Origin: Pseudoips prasinana
Taxonomy: Eukaryota > Arthropoda > Insecta > Lepidoptera > Nolidae
Direction: 5' to 3'
Length of the DNA: 64,000 nucleotides
NCBI GenBank assembly: GCA_951640165.1
Contig: OX621238.1
Span: 28,110,001-28,174,000, forward strand
How positions within the stretch are numbered: position 1 is the first letter of the stretch; every line of letters begins with the position of its first letter. The notes beneath the pieces were generated by a model, which made no database searches, was not told the DNA's origin, and was given only the letters and a program-made list of their open reading frames with translations. The position numbers were made by a program, and so were the translations under genes. Of the stretch, positions 41,540 through 50,688 are shown in pieces.

Positions 41540-42955
41540 ATGTATATAGTATATAATAATAATATATTTCCAGTGATAATGTGTTGCCGACGTGTGACGA
41601 CTTACGGAACAGAGACGTGGTCGCTCACTATAGGCCTTATCAGGCGGCTCAAGGTCGCCCAAAGAGCAATGGGAAGGGCTATCCTTGCAGTTTCCCTGCG
41701 AGATCGAATCATAACAAACTATAGACCTATTTCCTTACTACCCTCTCTGTCTAAAATATTAGAAAAAATAATGATTAAAAGGTTACTTAATTATTTAGAG
41801 ACTAAAACAATTTTGTCTAAGATGCAATACGGTTTTAGATCGAAAATTTCAACGGCAGATGCCGTTCATCGTTTGACTGACTATGTGGCACAAGAGCTGG
41901 ATAAAGGAAAGTATGTAGTAGGGATATTCCTGGATCTAGCAAAAGCATTTGACACCGTCTCCATCCCTATCCTACTGCGCAAGCTTGAAAATGTAGGTAT
42001 AAGGGGTACACAGCTGAAACTTTTTACAAGTTACTTAGAAGATCGAACCCAATGCGTAAGGATTGGTAATGTACTTAGCGCTGAGCGAAAAAATACGGCC
42101 TTCGGTTTACCCCAAGGGAGTATTTTAGCAGCTACCCTATTTTTAATTTACATTAATGACCTCTGTAACTTAACAATAAATCATGGCATAATTATATCAT
42201 ACGCTGACGACACTGCCCTCCTTTTTTCAGCTGATTCAGTGAGCGAAGTATCCAAGCATGCACAAATAGGTTTTAATATTGTTAATAAATGGCTGCAGCA
42301 TAATTTACTAACACTAAATTCAGATAAGACTAATTATATTAACTTTTCAATGCGCAAAACAACATCTACCCGAACTAACTTAACACTGTATGCACATTAT
42401 TGTAGAACACCTGGTAGTAACCAATGTATGTGCCCTGAAATTAAACCTAGTAATAAAATAAGATACTTGGGCATTATAATAGACGAACATCTTTCATTTA
42501 AACAATATATCGAGGCTTTAAATAATAGAATTCGTAAGTTGATTTTTGTCTTCAAACGGTACATAGCAGACTCAAAAATAATTAAGCAAGTATATTTCGC
42601 CCTCTGTCAATCAATATTAACCTACTGTATTACCTCATGGGGTGGTGTAGGTAAAACGTTGTTACTTACAATTGAAAGAGCCCAAAGAGCGATTCTCAAA
42701 GTGTCTACTTTCCGCCCTTTCATTTTCCCTACTAACCTACTCTATAAATCTTGTAAAGTTTTGACAGTTAGGCAGTTATTCATAATGAGCATAGTACTAA
42801 AGCAGCACACATCTCTTCCCTACAGCACTGATTTCACTAATAAAAGACGTAAAGATAGAGTTTGCACACAAAAGATAAAAACAACACATGCCTTCACCTC
42901 AAAGTTCTACATAGTTTTAGGACCGCTCCTCTACAATAGAGTTAATGCAGTGTAG
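41540..42955 (+). CDS. Chimeric 471-codon ORF: RTE tail fused to LINE reverse transcriptase
   Basis: Residues ~13-57 are an RTE-type C-terminal segment (TYGTETWSLTIGLIRRLKVA, then VSLRDRI). From residue 58 the frame enters another LINE, 5'-truncated in its reverse transcriptase: NYRPISLLPSLSKILEKI (59-77), YGFRSK (97-102), motif A GIFLDLAKAFDTV (128-140, catalytic Asp), motif B GLPQGSILAATLFLIYINDL (189-208), motif C YADD (221-224), the NSDKT block (260-264) and KIRYLGIIIDEHLSF (306-320). The polymerase palm appears intact; the endonuclease is absent. Jockey/CR1 superfamily by motif style. The stop at 42953 is premature: a frame offset by one nucleotide continues with KQALKNALQAL and YEDTEKLL to a stop near 43059. 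The first Met is arbitrary; no promoter is evident. It is a retrotransposon relic, not a host gene. Confidence 0.85.
   Translation: MYIVYNNNIFPVIMCCRRVTTYGTETWSLTIGLIRRLKVAQRAMGRAILAVSLRDRIITNYRPISLLPSLSKILEKIMIKRLLNYLETKTILSKMQYGFRSKISTADAVHRLTDYVAQELDKGKYVVGIFLDLAKAFDTVSIPILLRKLENVGIRGTQLKLFTSYLEDRTQCVRIGNVLSAERKNTAFGLPQGSILAATLFLIYINDLCNLTINHGIIISYADDTALLFSADSVSEVSKHAQIGFNIVNKWLQHNLLTLNSDKTNYINFSMRKTTSTRTNLTLYAHYCRTPGSNQCMCPEIKPSNKIRYLGIIIDEHLSFKQYIEALNNRIRKLIFVFKRYIADSKIIKQVYFALCQSILTYCITSWGGVGKTLLLTIERAQRAILKVSTFRPFIFPTNLLYKSCKVLTVRQLFIMSIVLKQHTSLPYSTDFTNKRRKDRVCTQKIKTTHAFTSKFYIVLGPLLYNRVNAV
41568..41711 (+). mobile_element. RTE LINE fragment, left part
   Basis: Encodes the YGTETWSLT...RAMGRAILAVSLRDRI segment. 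It continues at 43466 after the nested LINE: RDRI-KHAEIRRGTKVTDIAR. AATCA is present at both junctions (41707-41711, 43466-43470). Confidence 0.85.
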
Positions 42956-43465
42956 ACATTTATTCCCTTAATTACAATAATTGTAAACAAGCCCTTAAGA
43001 ATGCTCTCCAAGCCTTGTCCTACGAAGATACAGAGAAACTTTTAGTCGTTTTGAAATAAAGTTGTTTTGTACTGTTTTATAATATTGATCATGTAAAAAA
43101 ATTGATGATGTTTAAGAATGTGAAACCAACAAAGTCATTATGATGTAATTGTTATAAATTAGCATACGCATCAATTGTTTGGGTTCAATAACATTGTATG
43201 TAACCCAAGTACGCGCTCTTTACCTTTTTGCATCCATTGTTAGAATAATCATATCACGCATATTATAATTATATTAAGTAAGTGACTATTTTTAGAATAT
43301 ATTAATACTAGCACTTCCTTGCCTGAAAAACAGGATTACCTAGTTCAGGCACACCTGTAACGTTTGTAGCAAATTAATAAAATTGTATTTGTTGTTTTAT
43401 TTTATGTTTTAGCTGTTAAGAATTTTATCTGAAATAAATTATTATTATTATAAAAAAAAAAAAAA
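41712..43465 (+). mobile_element. 5'-truncated Jockey/CR1-type LINE inserted in RTE
   Basis: About 1.75 kb: RT coding region to ~43059, 3' UTR, AATAAA at 43433-43438, (ATT)n then an A-run to 43465. Duplicated AATCA at both sides. Truncation begins in the RT domain. The A-tail and moderately intact frame suggest a fairly recent insertion. Confidence 0.87.
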
Positions 43466-43769
43466 AATCAAACATGCTGAGATCCGCAGGGGAACCAAAG
43501 TAACCGACATAGCCCGAAGAATTGCCAAGCTGAAGTGGCAGTAGGCAGGGCATATAGCTCGTAGAGCCGACGGCCGTTGGGGCAGGAAGGTTCTCAAGTG
43601 GCGACGCAGCGTGGGCAGGCCCCGCACAAGATGGACCGATGATCTTGTGCGGGTCGCTGAAAACTGCTAGATGCGAATAGCGCAAGACGGGCAATTGTGA
43701 AGGTCCATCTATGGGGGAGGCCTTTGTCCAGCAGTGGATGTCTTTCGGCTGGTATGATGATAAAAAAAA
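43466..43769 (+). mobile_element. RTE LINE fragment, right part with 3' end
   Basis: Frame reads IKHAEIRRGTKVTDIARRIA, KLKWQ-stop-AGHIARRADGRWG, RRSVGRPRTRWTDDL and a further stop, then GGAGGCCTTTGTCCAGCAGT and GATGATAAAAAAAAAA. The stops show that the copy was dead. It supplies the reference for the short RTE ends elsewhere. Confidence 0.85.
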
Positions 43770-44060
43770 AACACTTATTTACATGAAACATGGTTTACAA
43801 ATTATAGGTGTTGTAATCATTGTAGGGTTTCACATGCTTCGCCATATATATGGCATGTAAATTTTTACAAATAAGTAGACAACTAAACTAAACAATAAAC
43901 TAACGATTAAATATTCGATTACAAAATTAATGGATTTCTATTATAAAGACATTATATAACAGTATTTGAATTTAAATGGTTATTATTATATTTATGGATG
44001 ATTAATACTTGAAGATTGAATTTGAATATTAATCATATACACAAATATTAAAATCTTCAA
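43770..44060. other. AT-rich DNA, no gene seen
   Basis: Featureless; 43,866-44,045 is very AT-rich. Confidence 0.45.
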
Positions 44061-44303
44061 CTTACTTATCGTATGGGCAGTTCTTACCCTAGTGTCAGTA
44101 TTTTACAAGCCGCCCAATAAGCCTCCGACATGGCATAACGACTGTTGTCTAATGACTACAATTGGGACCGACGGCTTAACGTGTCCTCCGCAGAAGCACA
44201 TAGCACTCAGATTTTTGGTGGTCACCCATCTAGAGACTGACCGCGAGCCTAGTTGCTTAACCTCACCAATCACTTACGAACCGATGAGAGCATCTGGCTA
44301 TTA
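44061..44303 (-). mobile_element. 5S-derived SINE S5, minus copy
   Basis: Head at 44303-44225 inverted: ATAGCCAGATGCTCTCATCG, GAGGTTAAGCAACTAGGCTC and CTAGATGGGTGACCACC; 3' end TACGATAAGTAAGTT at 44061. Confidence 0.83.
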
Positions 44304-44334
44304 TAATTTACAATAATAATATATAATAATAATA

Positions 44335-44590
44335 ATATCCCGGGATATTATTTACACACGGCCATCTGATCCCAAACTAAGCAGAGCGTGTACCTACTAT
44401 GGAAACCAGATAACTGATATACTACATATACTACTTTTCGTTTGTAAATACATACTTACATAGATCATTACACCCAGACTCAGGACAAACAGGCATGTTC
44501 ATGCACACAAATATCTCTCCTGGGTGGGAATCGAATCCACGACCTCCGGCGTGAAAAGCAAGCAATTACCAACCACGCCAACAGGCAATA
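44335..44590 (-). mobile_element. SINE T2, nearly full length
   Basis: Minus strand head: TTGGCGTGGTTGGTAATTGC and GTGGATTCGATTCCCACCCA; body to GATCAGATGGCCGTGTG and a (ATT)n tail overlapping 44310-44335. Confidence 0.82.
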
Positions 44591-44625
44591 TGAATACAAA
44601 TTTCATCTTTATACTCCATATTTGG

Positions 44626-45133
44626 CTGTGTGGTGACGGCCTAAAGAATATCACCACCCCCTCTCATCCCGTGGGGGGACGTAGAAGTCGTCCCGAGGGA
44701 ATATATACCAGAGAATGGGCAGCAGCGTTCTCCTGAGTACCAATGTCAACCTTACTGCGATCGCCAACCCGTTTGCCAAGCGTGGCGATAATAATAATAA
44801 TAATATCTGGGGACAATTTCACACAGATCATCCTAGCCCCAAACTAAGCAAAGCTTGTACTATGGGTACCAGGCGACGATATACATACTTATATAGATCG
44901 ATAAATACATAAATACATAGAAAACATCCATGACTCAGAAACAAATATTCGTGCTCATCACACAAATATTTGCACTTACCGGGATTCGAACCCAGGATCA
45001 CCAGCTTCGTAGACAGGAGCACTACCAACTAGGCTACGGTGACCGTCGAATGAAGACCGGCAATTGTGCAGATCTTTGGTGGAGGCCTTTGTCCAGCAGT
45101 GGACGTCTTTCGGCTGATATGATGATGATGGTG
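44626..45133 (+). mobile_element. RTE-ended SINE SR, interrupted by SINE T5
   Basis: Left part 44626-44788 (CTGTGTGGTGACGGCC.., GAATGGGCAGCAGCGTTCTC, GATCGCCAACCCGTTTGCC, AAGCGTGGCGAT) and right part 45047-45133 (GAAGACCGGCAATTGTGCAG, GGCCTTTGTCCAGCAGTGGA, (GAT)n). Removal of T5 restores SR order. Confidence 0.8.
44788..45046 (-). mobile_element. SINE T5 (tRNA-headed), inserted in SR
   Basis: Minus strand: GGTCACCGTAGCCTAGTTGG (A-box), TGCTCCTGTCTACGAAGCTG, ATCCTGGGTTCGAATCCCGG (B-box), body with TCGCCTGGTACCCATAGTAC, and a (ATT)n tail. A second, very similar copy is at 61110-61348. The tRNA part is well preserved, so T5 is one of the younger SINEs here. Confidence 0.85.
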
Positions 45134-45649
45134 ATGACTCCATATTTAAAACTTTAAAACTCTAGGTGCCGAAACTATATCTTCAATTACCCGTAAAACC
45201 AAAACACGAGGTAGTACGTCGACACCACAGTAAAGGTAGGACCATTTATTTGGGCTAAAATCGGGACGGAATGTTTAATACATTTGCTAAAGGTGGAAAA
45301 GTCGGAAGTAGAGAATATAACGGCACAGTTGGTGTAAATATAAAACCTCACAATAACTTACCTAGTTCCACATAAACCTTGTAAGAGAGAATCGAGCGTA
45401 ATTTACTTTTAAGAAAGTAAAGGCCGAAAATGTTTAGGAATTTATGTTAAACTGGTGCCGTTAACAGGGTTGCCTCATTGTTTTAACGGTAGCGTTCAAA
45501 TACTGATAATCAGGCCCTGATTTAAAATCCCAGAATGAGAATATCCGAATGAAAACTCCTCCATTTTAGGTTGCTGAGATAAAAACAATCCTTTATCCTA
45601 ATATGTCAACTTATACCCAACTGCTTTTTCTTCACTTCTCGTCCATTCA
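45134..45649. other. AT-rich DNA, no gene seen
   Basis: A patch at 45470-45540 (GGTAGCGTTCAAATACTGAT) is weakly T1-head-like and decayed. Otherwise nothing. Confidence 0.4.
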
Positions 45650-45766
45650 ACGGTTGCCTGGAAGAGATCGCAGCCAGCGATAAGGCCGCCGTACAATCTT
45701 GATAACATGTTCATAGTTCTTTGTATGTAATATTTTTTGGTGTACCTACAATAAAGCGTTGAATAC
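45650..45766 (+). mobile_element. Retroelement 3' end L6, copy 3
   Basis: CGGTTGCCTGGAAGAGATCG, CAGCGATAAGGCCGCC, TTTTTGGTGTACCTACAATA and AAGC; compare 25087 and 41143. Confidence 0.72.
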
Positions 45767-45790
45767 TTACTTTATTTTATACCTCATCGG

Positions 45791-46051
45791 GGCGCTCATA
45801 GCCAGATACTCTCACCGGTCCGTAAGTTATTGGCGAGGTCAAGCAACTAAGCTTGCAGTCAGTCCATGGATGGGTGACCGCCTAAGTGGTTTAATTTCTG
45901 AGCGTCTCCGTGCTTCGGAGGGCACGTTAAGCCGTCGGTCCCGGTTGTAGCCTTTAGGCAACAGTCTTTAAGCTATGTCAGAGGCCTAATGGGCGGCTTG
46001 AACAACTCTGACACTAGGGTAACCACTGTCCATACGATAAGTAAGTAAGTT
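45791..46051 (+). mobile_element. 5S-derived SINE S5, reference copy
   Basis: Full length: GGCGCTCATAGCCAGATACT start; CCGGTCCGTAAGTTATTGGC; GAGGTCAAGCAACTAAGC; CAGTCAGTCCATGGATGGGT then GACCGCC. The last block differs from an animal 5S C-box by only a few bases in order and spacing. The body has GTCAGAGGCCTAATGGGCGG and the 3' end is GATAAGTAAGTAAGT. RNA polymerase III with TFIIIA-type internal control is inferred from the known biology of SINE3 elements. Non-coding. Confidence 0.87.
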
Positions 46052-46992
46052 TATTTTATTACTTGGATACTAGAGGGGCTATTCATTTTTCTAGTCGAAG
46101 CGAGTTTTCTGTTTATTCTGTAACGCTACGAGTGCACGTAAATAATATATCTATTTTGCTACATATCACTAACAATATAGCACCTAACACATCTTTGTGT
46201 CTTTGTCCAGAAATAGGTACCTAACACTAGACCGAACTATCGTGGTGATATATACTAACGTGGCAGTTAGTCAATCAATGAACTAAACTAATTATTAGTT
46301 ACAACAAACTTTTGAGTTCTGATAGAACTCCCTCTTTGTTCAATATCAAATAGAGTTGTAGTACCTAACAAAGTAATAATATTTGGTTTATCCAAGGATA
46401 GTTCTCAGGTAGTTTATGTAATCAGTGTATACGCTCTAAATAGATAGATAACAAAAGGTTTTACATGACAATTCTTTAAAAAAAAAGAGATACACATGAA
46501 ATAGACATCGAGGCTTTTAAGTGGTAAAAGAACACTCAAGCATGAAAATGGGGAAATTTAAAAACAAATTCTTGACTAATCCTTTGATTATTTTACGTAG
46601 TAAAAGTATATGCCTTACTAACTTCCTTAGCTGTAAATCAAATTTCAAAACTTCATTGCATTTTGTTTATTAAATGGCTGTGGGAGTGTAAGTTTAGCGA
46701 ATTAGGTTAAGGGAATGAAACTTACACTCTAGATAATGAAACTTACACCTATAAATTCATCATTTTATAAATTCTTATTTTTTTTAATTTCTTTGAAACA
46801 TATTACAATCCTATCCCCAACACACTCCGCGTCAGAAACACACGCTACAAAACCATACCACATACATACAATTTTAAGAGGTGATTATACCCATACGGAA
46901 ATCAAAAGTATTTAGTGCGAAATGTCCAAAACTAAGTCGTACATCGCTGACAACAGAATGTCTAGCTAATTCTGTATTAATGAACCATGACT
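46052..46992. other. AT-rich DNA, no gene seen
   Basis: At 46687-46757 GAGTGTAAGTTT and AAACTTACACTC mirror each other (a second AAACTTACAC follows); otherwise featureless. Confidence 0.45.
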
Positions 46993-47095
46993 AAAGGAAC
47001 AAAGAAGATTTTGCGGTTTTGTACCACATCCCGTAATGTAACGCTCTAAAGGAATATGGTACAAAACCGTAAATTATAACCTTCTTTGTCCTTTT
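46993..47095. mobile_element. Short hairpin MITE candidate (M4)
   Basis: AAAGGAACAAAGAAG at the left and CTTCTTTGTCCTTTT at the right, with inner GCGGTTTTGTACCA and TGGTACAAAACCGT facing each other. ~103 bp. Single copy in the window; ends not certain. Confidence 0.6.
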
Positions 47096-47583
47096 CGCAT
47101 TCACTTAACGTAGATAATTCTCTCTATATAGTAAACATATTTCACATTAGGTCACTTGCTAAACAATAAAGCTCTATTTACTTAATAATGAATTGACATT
47201 CGAGCACAATAAACCAATATCACACAAGTAAATAATACTAATAGCCAGTTATTGGTTCACATGAGCACTATTGTAGCTCGGAAACAATGGACACTGTTCC
47301 ATTGACAGACTACTGTAACGTCCGATGCAGAACATTAACTTCGTTAAGGCGTTGACAACGTGCAAAGTGGTATTATTCCGCAAGTTTCAAGCCATATCAA
47401 CCATTACATACTGAAAAAAAATTGTATAGTTAGGTATATCAATTAATTTAACATATATTTTACAGAACTTTATCTTCTTTAAGGAGCTAACAACGTCCAT
47501 AATTGTTTTTTTACACGATCATTCTGTATTGCCTGGTGAAGCAGTGAAAGTCTAATAGTAGTAGTAGTAGTAGTAGTATTACA
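47096..47583. other. AT-rich DNA, no gene seen
   Basis: Ends in an (AGT)n microsatellite at about 47557-47578. Confidence 0.45.
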
Positions 47584-47670
47584 CTTCATATCCTGAGTTC
47601 GATGCCCCCACAGGACAACTATTTGTGTTGGTTACAGTAGTAGTTCTGAGTCTGGGTGTGCTTTGTGACC
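47584..47670 (+). mobile_element. tRNA-like SINE fragment T4
   Basis: CCTGAGTTCGATGCCCCCAC resembles a B-box; followed by GGACAACTATTTGTGT and CTGAGTCTGGGTGTGCTTTG as at 38595-38700. Confidence 0.55.
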
Positions 47671-47690
47671 GTTAATTATATATATATATA

Positions 47691-47999
47691 TGTCGGAGAT
47701 TCCGACGGATATTTAACTCCGAAACATCGTCGGTGTTCGCCATCATGCACGTGGTTAAAAGAATCAGTGCGCACACTCGGCGCGGCCGAGCTCTGGATGC
47801 CAATTGTGTCGTGTCGCATATCTTTGCGTGTCGCTAACACACTAATGTCACTTAGACAACTGACAGACGTCAAACGTCACATGCGATAGTTCATAGACAA
47901 CCTCGACTCGAACTACTGACTCAGTGAGTAGTGTTTTTCAAACGCTAATAGATGGCGTTACTAGTACGTAAACAATCCTTTTACTTAATTTCTCCCACA
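47691..47999. mobile_element. Candidate solo LTR
   Basis: A 309-bp block, GC-richer than its surroundings, begins TGTCGGAGATTCCG and ends TAATTTCTCCCACA, i.e. TGT..ACA termini. TATA is present at both flanks (47687-47690, 48000-48003), a 4-bp duplication as in Ty3/Gypsy elements, but the left flank is a (TA)n run, so this is weak support. Orientation unclear. Short ORFs on both strands inside it are by-products. Confidence 0.55.
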
Positions 48000-48261
48000 T
48001 ATAGTCCTCCTTATCCATTTCGATAACGGCGAGCCTTCGAAATCACCTTCTTTGGTGTGCCCTTAGATGGCTAGCTAGACCGAACTTAGTTGTAAATACT
48101 CGGTCACAACTAGAACAATAAAGTTAGTCTGCCATGTTGTATGTATACGTATAGGTGGGCTTAGGCTTCTCTTTGCGTATTTGGCGTTTCTCAGTTAACG
48201 ATTTGTGGCGCTTTTCTTCAAAACAACTTATGCATTTATGAATAGTAGCCTCTCCCAACCT

Positions 48262-48540
48262 GTAGAGTCAATAGCGCAATTGACCGTTAATTATTATGTT
48301 TGTAAAGTATCCCGCGACACAGGCTTTAGGAAGACCATCATTAACGCTTCTGGTTTCAAATCAACGTACATCTGTTAAGTCGCTTTTAGTAATTCTACCC
48401 TATAAGTGTTTTAGGGGTTAAAAGTTGGTTTAATTATCTTAATTAACTTTAGAGTTACAAGTATGAAATTCAAAACTGTAGGGTCAATAGCGCAATTGAC
48501 CGTTAATTATTATGTTTGTAAAGTATCCCGCGACACAGGC
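48262..48540 (+). repeat. 63-bp direct repeat flanking a 153-bp segment
   Basis: 48262-48324 and 48478-48540 are the same apart from one base (GTAGAGTCAATAGC / GTAGGGTCAATAGC ... AAGTATCCCGCGACACAGGC). The end of each repeat is SINE T3 3' text. The segment between (48325-48477) starts TTTAGGAAGACCATC and has a diverged relative at 50252-50400. Confidence 0.85.
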
Positions 48541-48769
48541 GGGCGTCGTTTTTGGAAAAGCAAATACGTAGGTACAGCACAAATAGAGCAAACAGAATTC
48601 ACTTTAATCAACCTTCTATCTATTACAATCATTTATTGACATGAAACACGGTAAATACAGGTGAACAATAAATTTATTGAAAATTAAATTGTTTCGCCGA
48701 ATTAACATGTATGTCATGAATCTAGCACTCATATTAAATATAATTTCGACTAAGTAATGTGTCATTGAG

Positions 48770-49245
48770 CTGTGTGGTGACGGCGGCGAATATCAGAATA
48801 TCATCACCCCATCTCATCCCGTGGAGGGCGTAGAAGTCGGCCCGTGGGACACCTACCCGAGGACGGGCAGCAGCTTCCTTCTGAGTCTATGACCATCTTA
48901 CTGCGATTGACAATACGTCTGCGTGGCAATTATGGCGTGTTCCCCCAAGATGATTTATGGGAGAGGCTTGTCCAGGGGCTCTATCGGCTAAGTCACCGAA
49001 CAACGATTTGTTAAATGGCGTTCAAATAAATAAAGGTTAAAAATGACTTAATTAATCGTTAAATCGGCATCAACGCTGACAATCGATTCCTGACCATTTA
49101 TGACGTGACATGTGCTCATGGAAGCCGATTTAACGATTGATTAAGTAATTTTTAACCTTTATTTATTTGAACGCCATTTAAGAAATCGATGTTCAGCGAC
49201 TTAGCCGGTAGAGCCCCAGCAGTGGACTTCTTTCAGCTGTAATGA
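48770..49245 (+). mobile_element. RTE-ended SINE SR, interrupted by MITE M5
   Basis: Left part: CTGTGTGGTGACGGCGGCGA, CCATCTCATCCCGTGGAGG, GACGGGCAGCAGC, GATTGACAATACGTCTGCG to GGCTTGTCCAG (48975). Right part: CAGTGGACTTCTTTCAGCTG from 49220 with a GATGAAT tail. Confidence 0.82.
48973..49219. mobile_element. MITE M5 with ~95-bp inverted ends and 3-bp duplication
   Basis: Element 48976-49216 (241 bp) with ends GGGCTCTATCGGCTAAGTC and its near-exact inverse; inverted homology continues ~95 bp per side through AAATAAATAAAGGTTAAAAA. CAG flanks both sides (48973-48975, 49217-49219). A 3-bp duplication fits PIF/Harbinger- or CACTA-type elements; the sequence is not the TWA preferred by Harbinger. 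Non-coding. Confidence 0.85.
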
Positions 49246-49676
49246 TGAATATGCCATAGGTAGGTACGTAGTATCATACTATACATAGAATACAATAATA
49301 AAATAAAAATAAGCTTTCGTGGGAAAACATTACCTTTACAGTTAGCCTTGGTTTCACTACTTCACCGGACTACAAGAACGACTATTAAGATTACAAATCG
49401 GATTACTTACCCGAGCCAGACGGTACCCTCTTAGGAGTGCGAACCTCAGCTCAGGGCGGCTACACACGTTGGGATTCATGAGAGAGTCAGAGTTTTCTGC
49501 AACTGTCGTACCACGTTAGTACGCTAAGACCTGGGCCGCTCATCCTATTAAAGATTCGAGTTACCAATGCTACATGCAATAATTTCTAACGTGTGTTGCA
49601 TGAACTGTGTTATCCGCAACACAAATTAAAGTCTTTTATTCGTAAATATTTTTCCCATTATCAATATGTGCATTAT
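49246..49676. other. AT-rich DNA, no gene seen
   Basis: Less AT-rich patch at 49340-49560 resembling 15420-15700; decayed repeat of unknown class. Confidence 0.4.
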
Positions 49677-50117
49677 CCTACTATTAATATTATAAAGACG
49701 AAAGTTTGTGAGTGTGTATGTTTGTTACTCTTTCCCGCAAAAACTACCGGACGAACTTTGATGTAACTTTCGGGTTTAAGATATTTATTTCTCAAAAGAA
49801 CAACAATTTCACTTATATGAGAAACAGGTATTAAAATAAAGTAGATTTTTAAGTTCTAAATCGGACGGTTGCTTAATACTAATTTCTATATCTAAGTAAT
49901 CTATAATATAACGAATGCTAATGTAACTTATACAAAACAATATGTTTATCTAAATCTATTTCAAATTTTACAAAACATTTAGTTATTACAAATAATGGGG
50001 GTATCCTATAAACAATAACTGGTGTATTATTTGTAATAACTTTGTAGTAATATAGCTTATATAACCGAATAACAATATATAAAGTTTAATGCGGGTAAAA
50101 CCCCGGACCACAGCTAG
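49677..50117 (+). mobile_element. Helitron, longer copy
   Basis: TCCTACTATTAATATTATAA start, AGTTTGTGAGTGTGTATG, 3' TTTAATGCGGGTAAAACCC and CCACAGCTAG ending 50117 before T. ~440 bp. 49981-50035 has a small inverted pair (TTATTACAAATAAT / ATTATTTGTAATAA) inside. Confidence 0.8.
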
Positions 50118-50249
50118 TTAGACATATTTAACAATAATATTATACATAAAAGGAGATGTTTTATCAGGTCTGAACGTATAGTCTCAGCCGCTGAAATTGT
50201 ATCAGTAGCTACATTTTGTATTAGACATCCACTAAGGAAGTTTTTGCAC

Positions 50250-50400
50250 GGCTTTAGGAAGACCATCATTAACGCTTCTGGTTACAAATCAACGTACATC
50301 TATTTGTACGCTTTTAGAAATTGTACCCTACAATAATGTTTTAGGTGTTGAAAAGTTGGTTTAATTATCTTAACGAACTTTAAGAGTTACAAACATGTCA
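50250..50400 (+). repeat. Relative of the 48325-48477 segment
   Basis: GGCTTTAGGAAGACCATCAT, TAACGCTTCTGGTTACAAAT, AAAGTTGGTTTAATTATCTT as in 48325-48460, moderately diverged. It begins with GGC as if the 63-bp repeat had ended there. Confidence 0.7.
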
Positions 50401-50560
50401 TTAAAAACTAAAACTGAAATATAATATATAGGTTAAAGTAAACTTATATGTAGTAGTTTCAGAAAGGTTTTCATTCTCAAAATAAGAAGCATTTAATTGA
50501 ATGTTTTAAAATCCTAAAAATAATTCAATTATTAAGTTAACGATTTAAGTTCTAGGTTAG

Positions 50561-50688
50561 TACAGACGCCAGCACATCTAGATATAGATATCACATATAG
50601 ATTTTCAACTTTAGCACAAAAGCATAAGGTCCACTTTCAATTGGGAAAATTTGACAGATTGGGGTAGCTGGATGTGCTGACTTCTGTA
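50561..50688. mobile_element. MITE M1, copy 10
   Basis: TA at 50561-50562 and 50687-50688; CAGACGCCAGCACATC start, GTGCTGACTTCTG end; left subterminal part altered (TAGATATAGATATCACATAT). Confidence 0.84.

Noticed and set aside
45791..45890. Functional 5S rRNA gene
   Set aside because: Only the promoter half resembles 5S; the 3' half and the T-run terminator are missing, and it continues into a SINE body with a tail.
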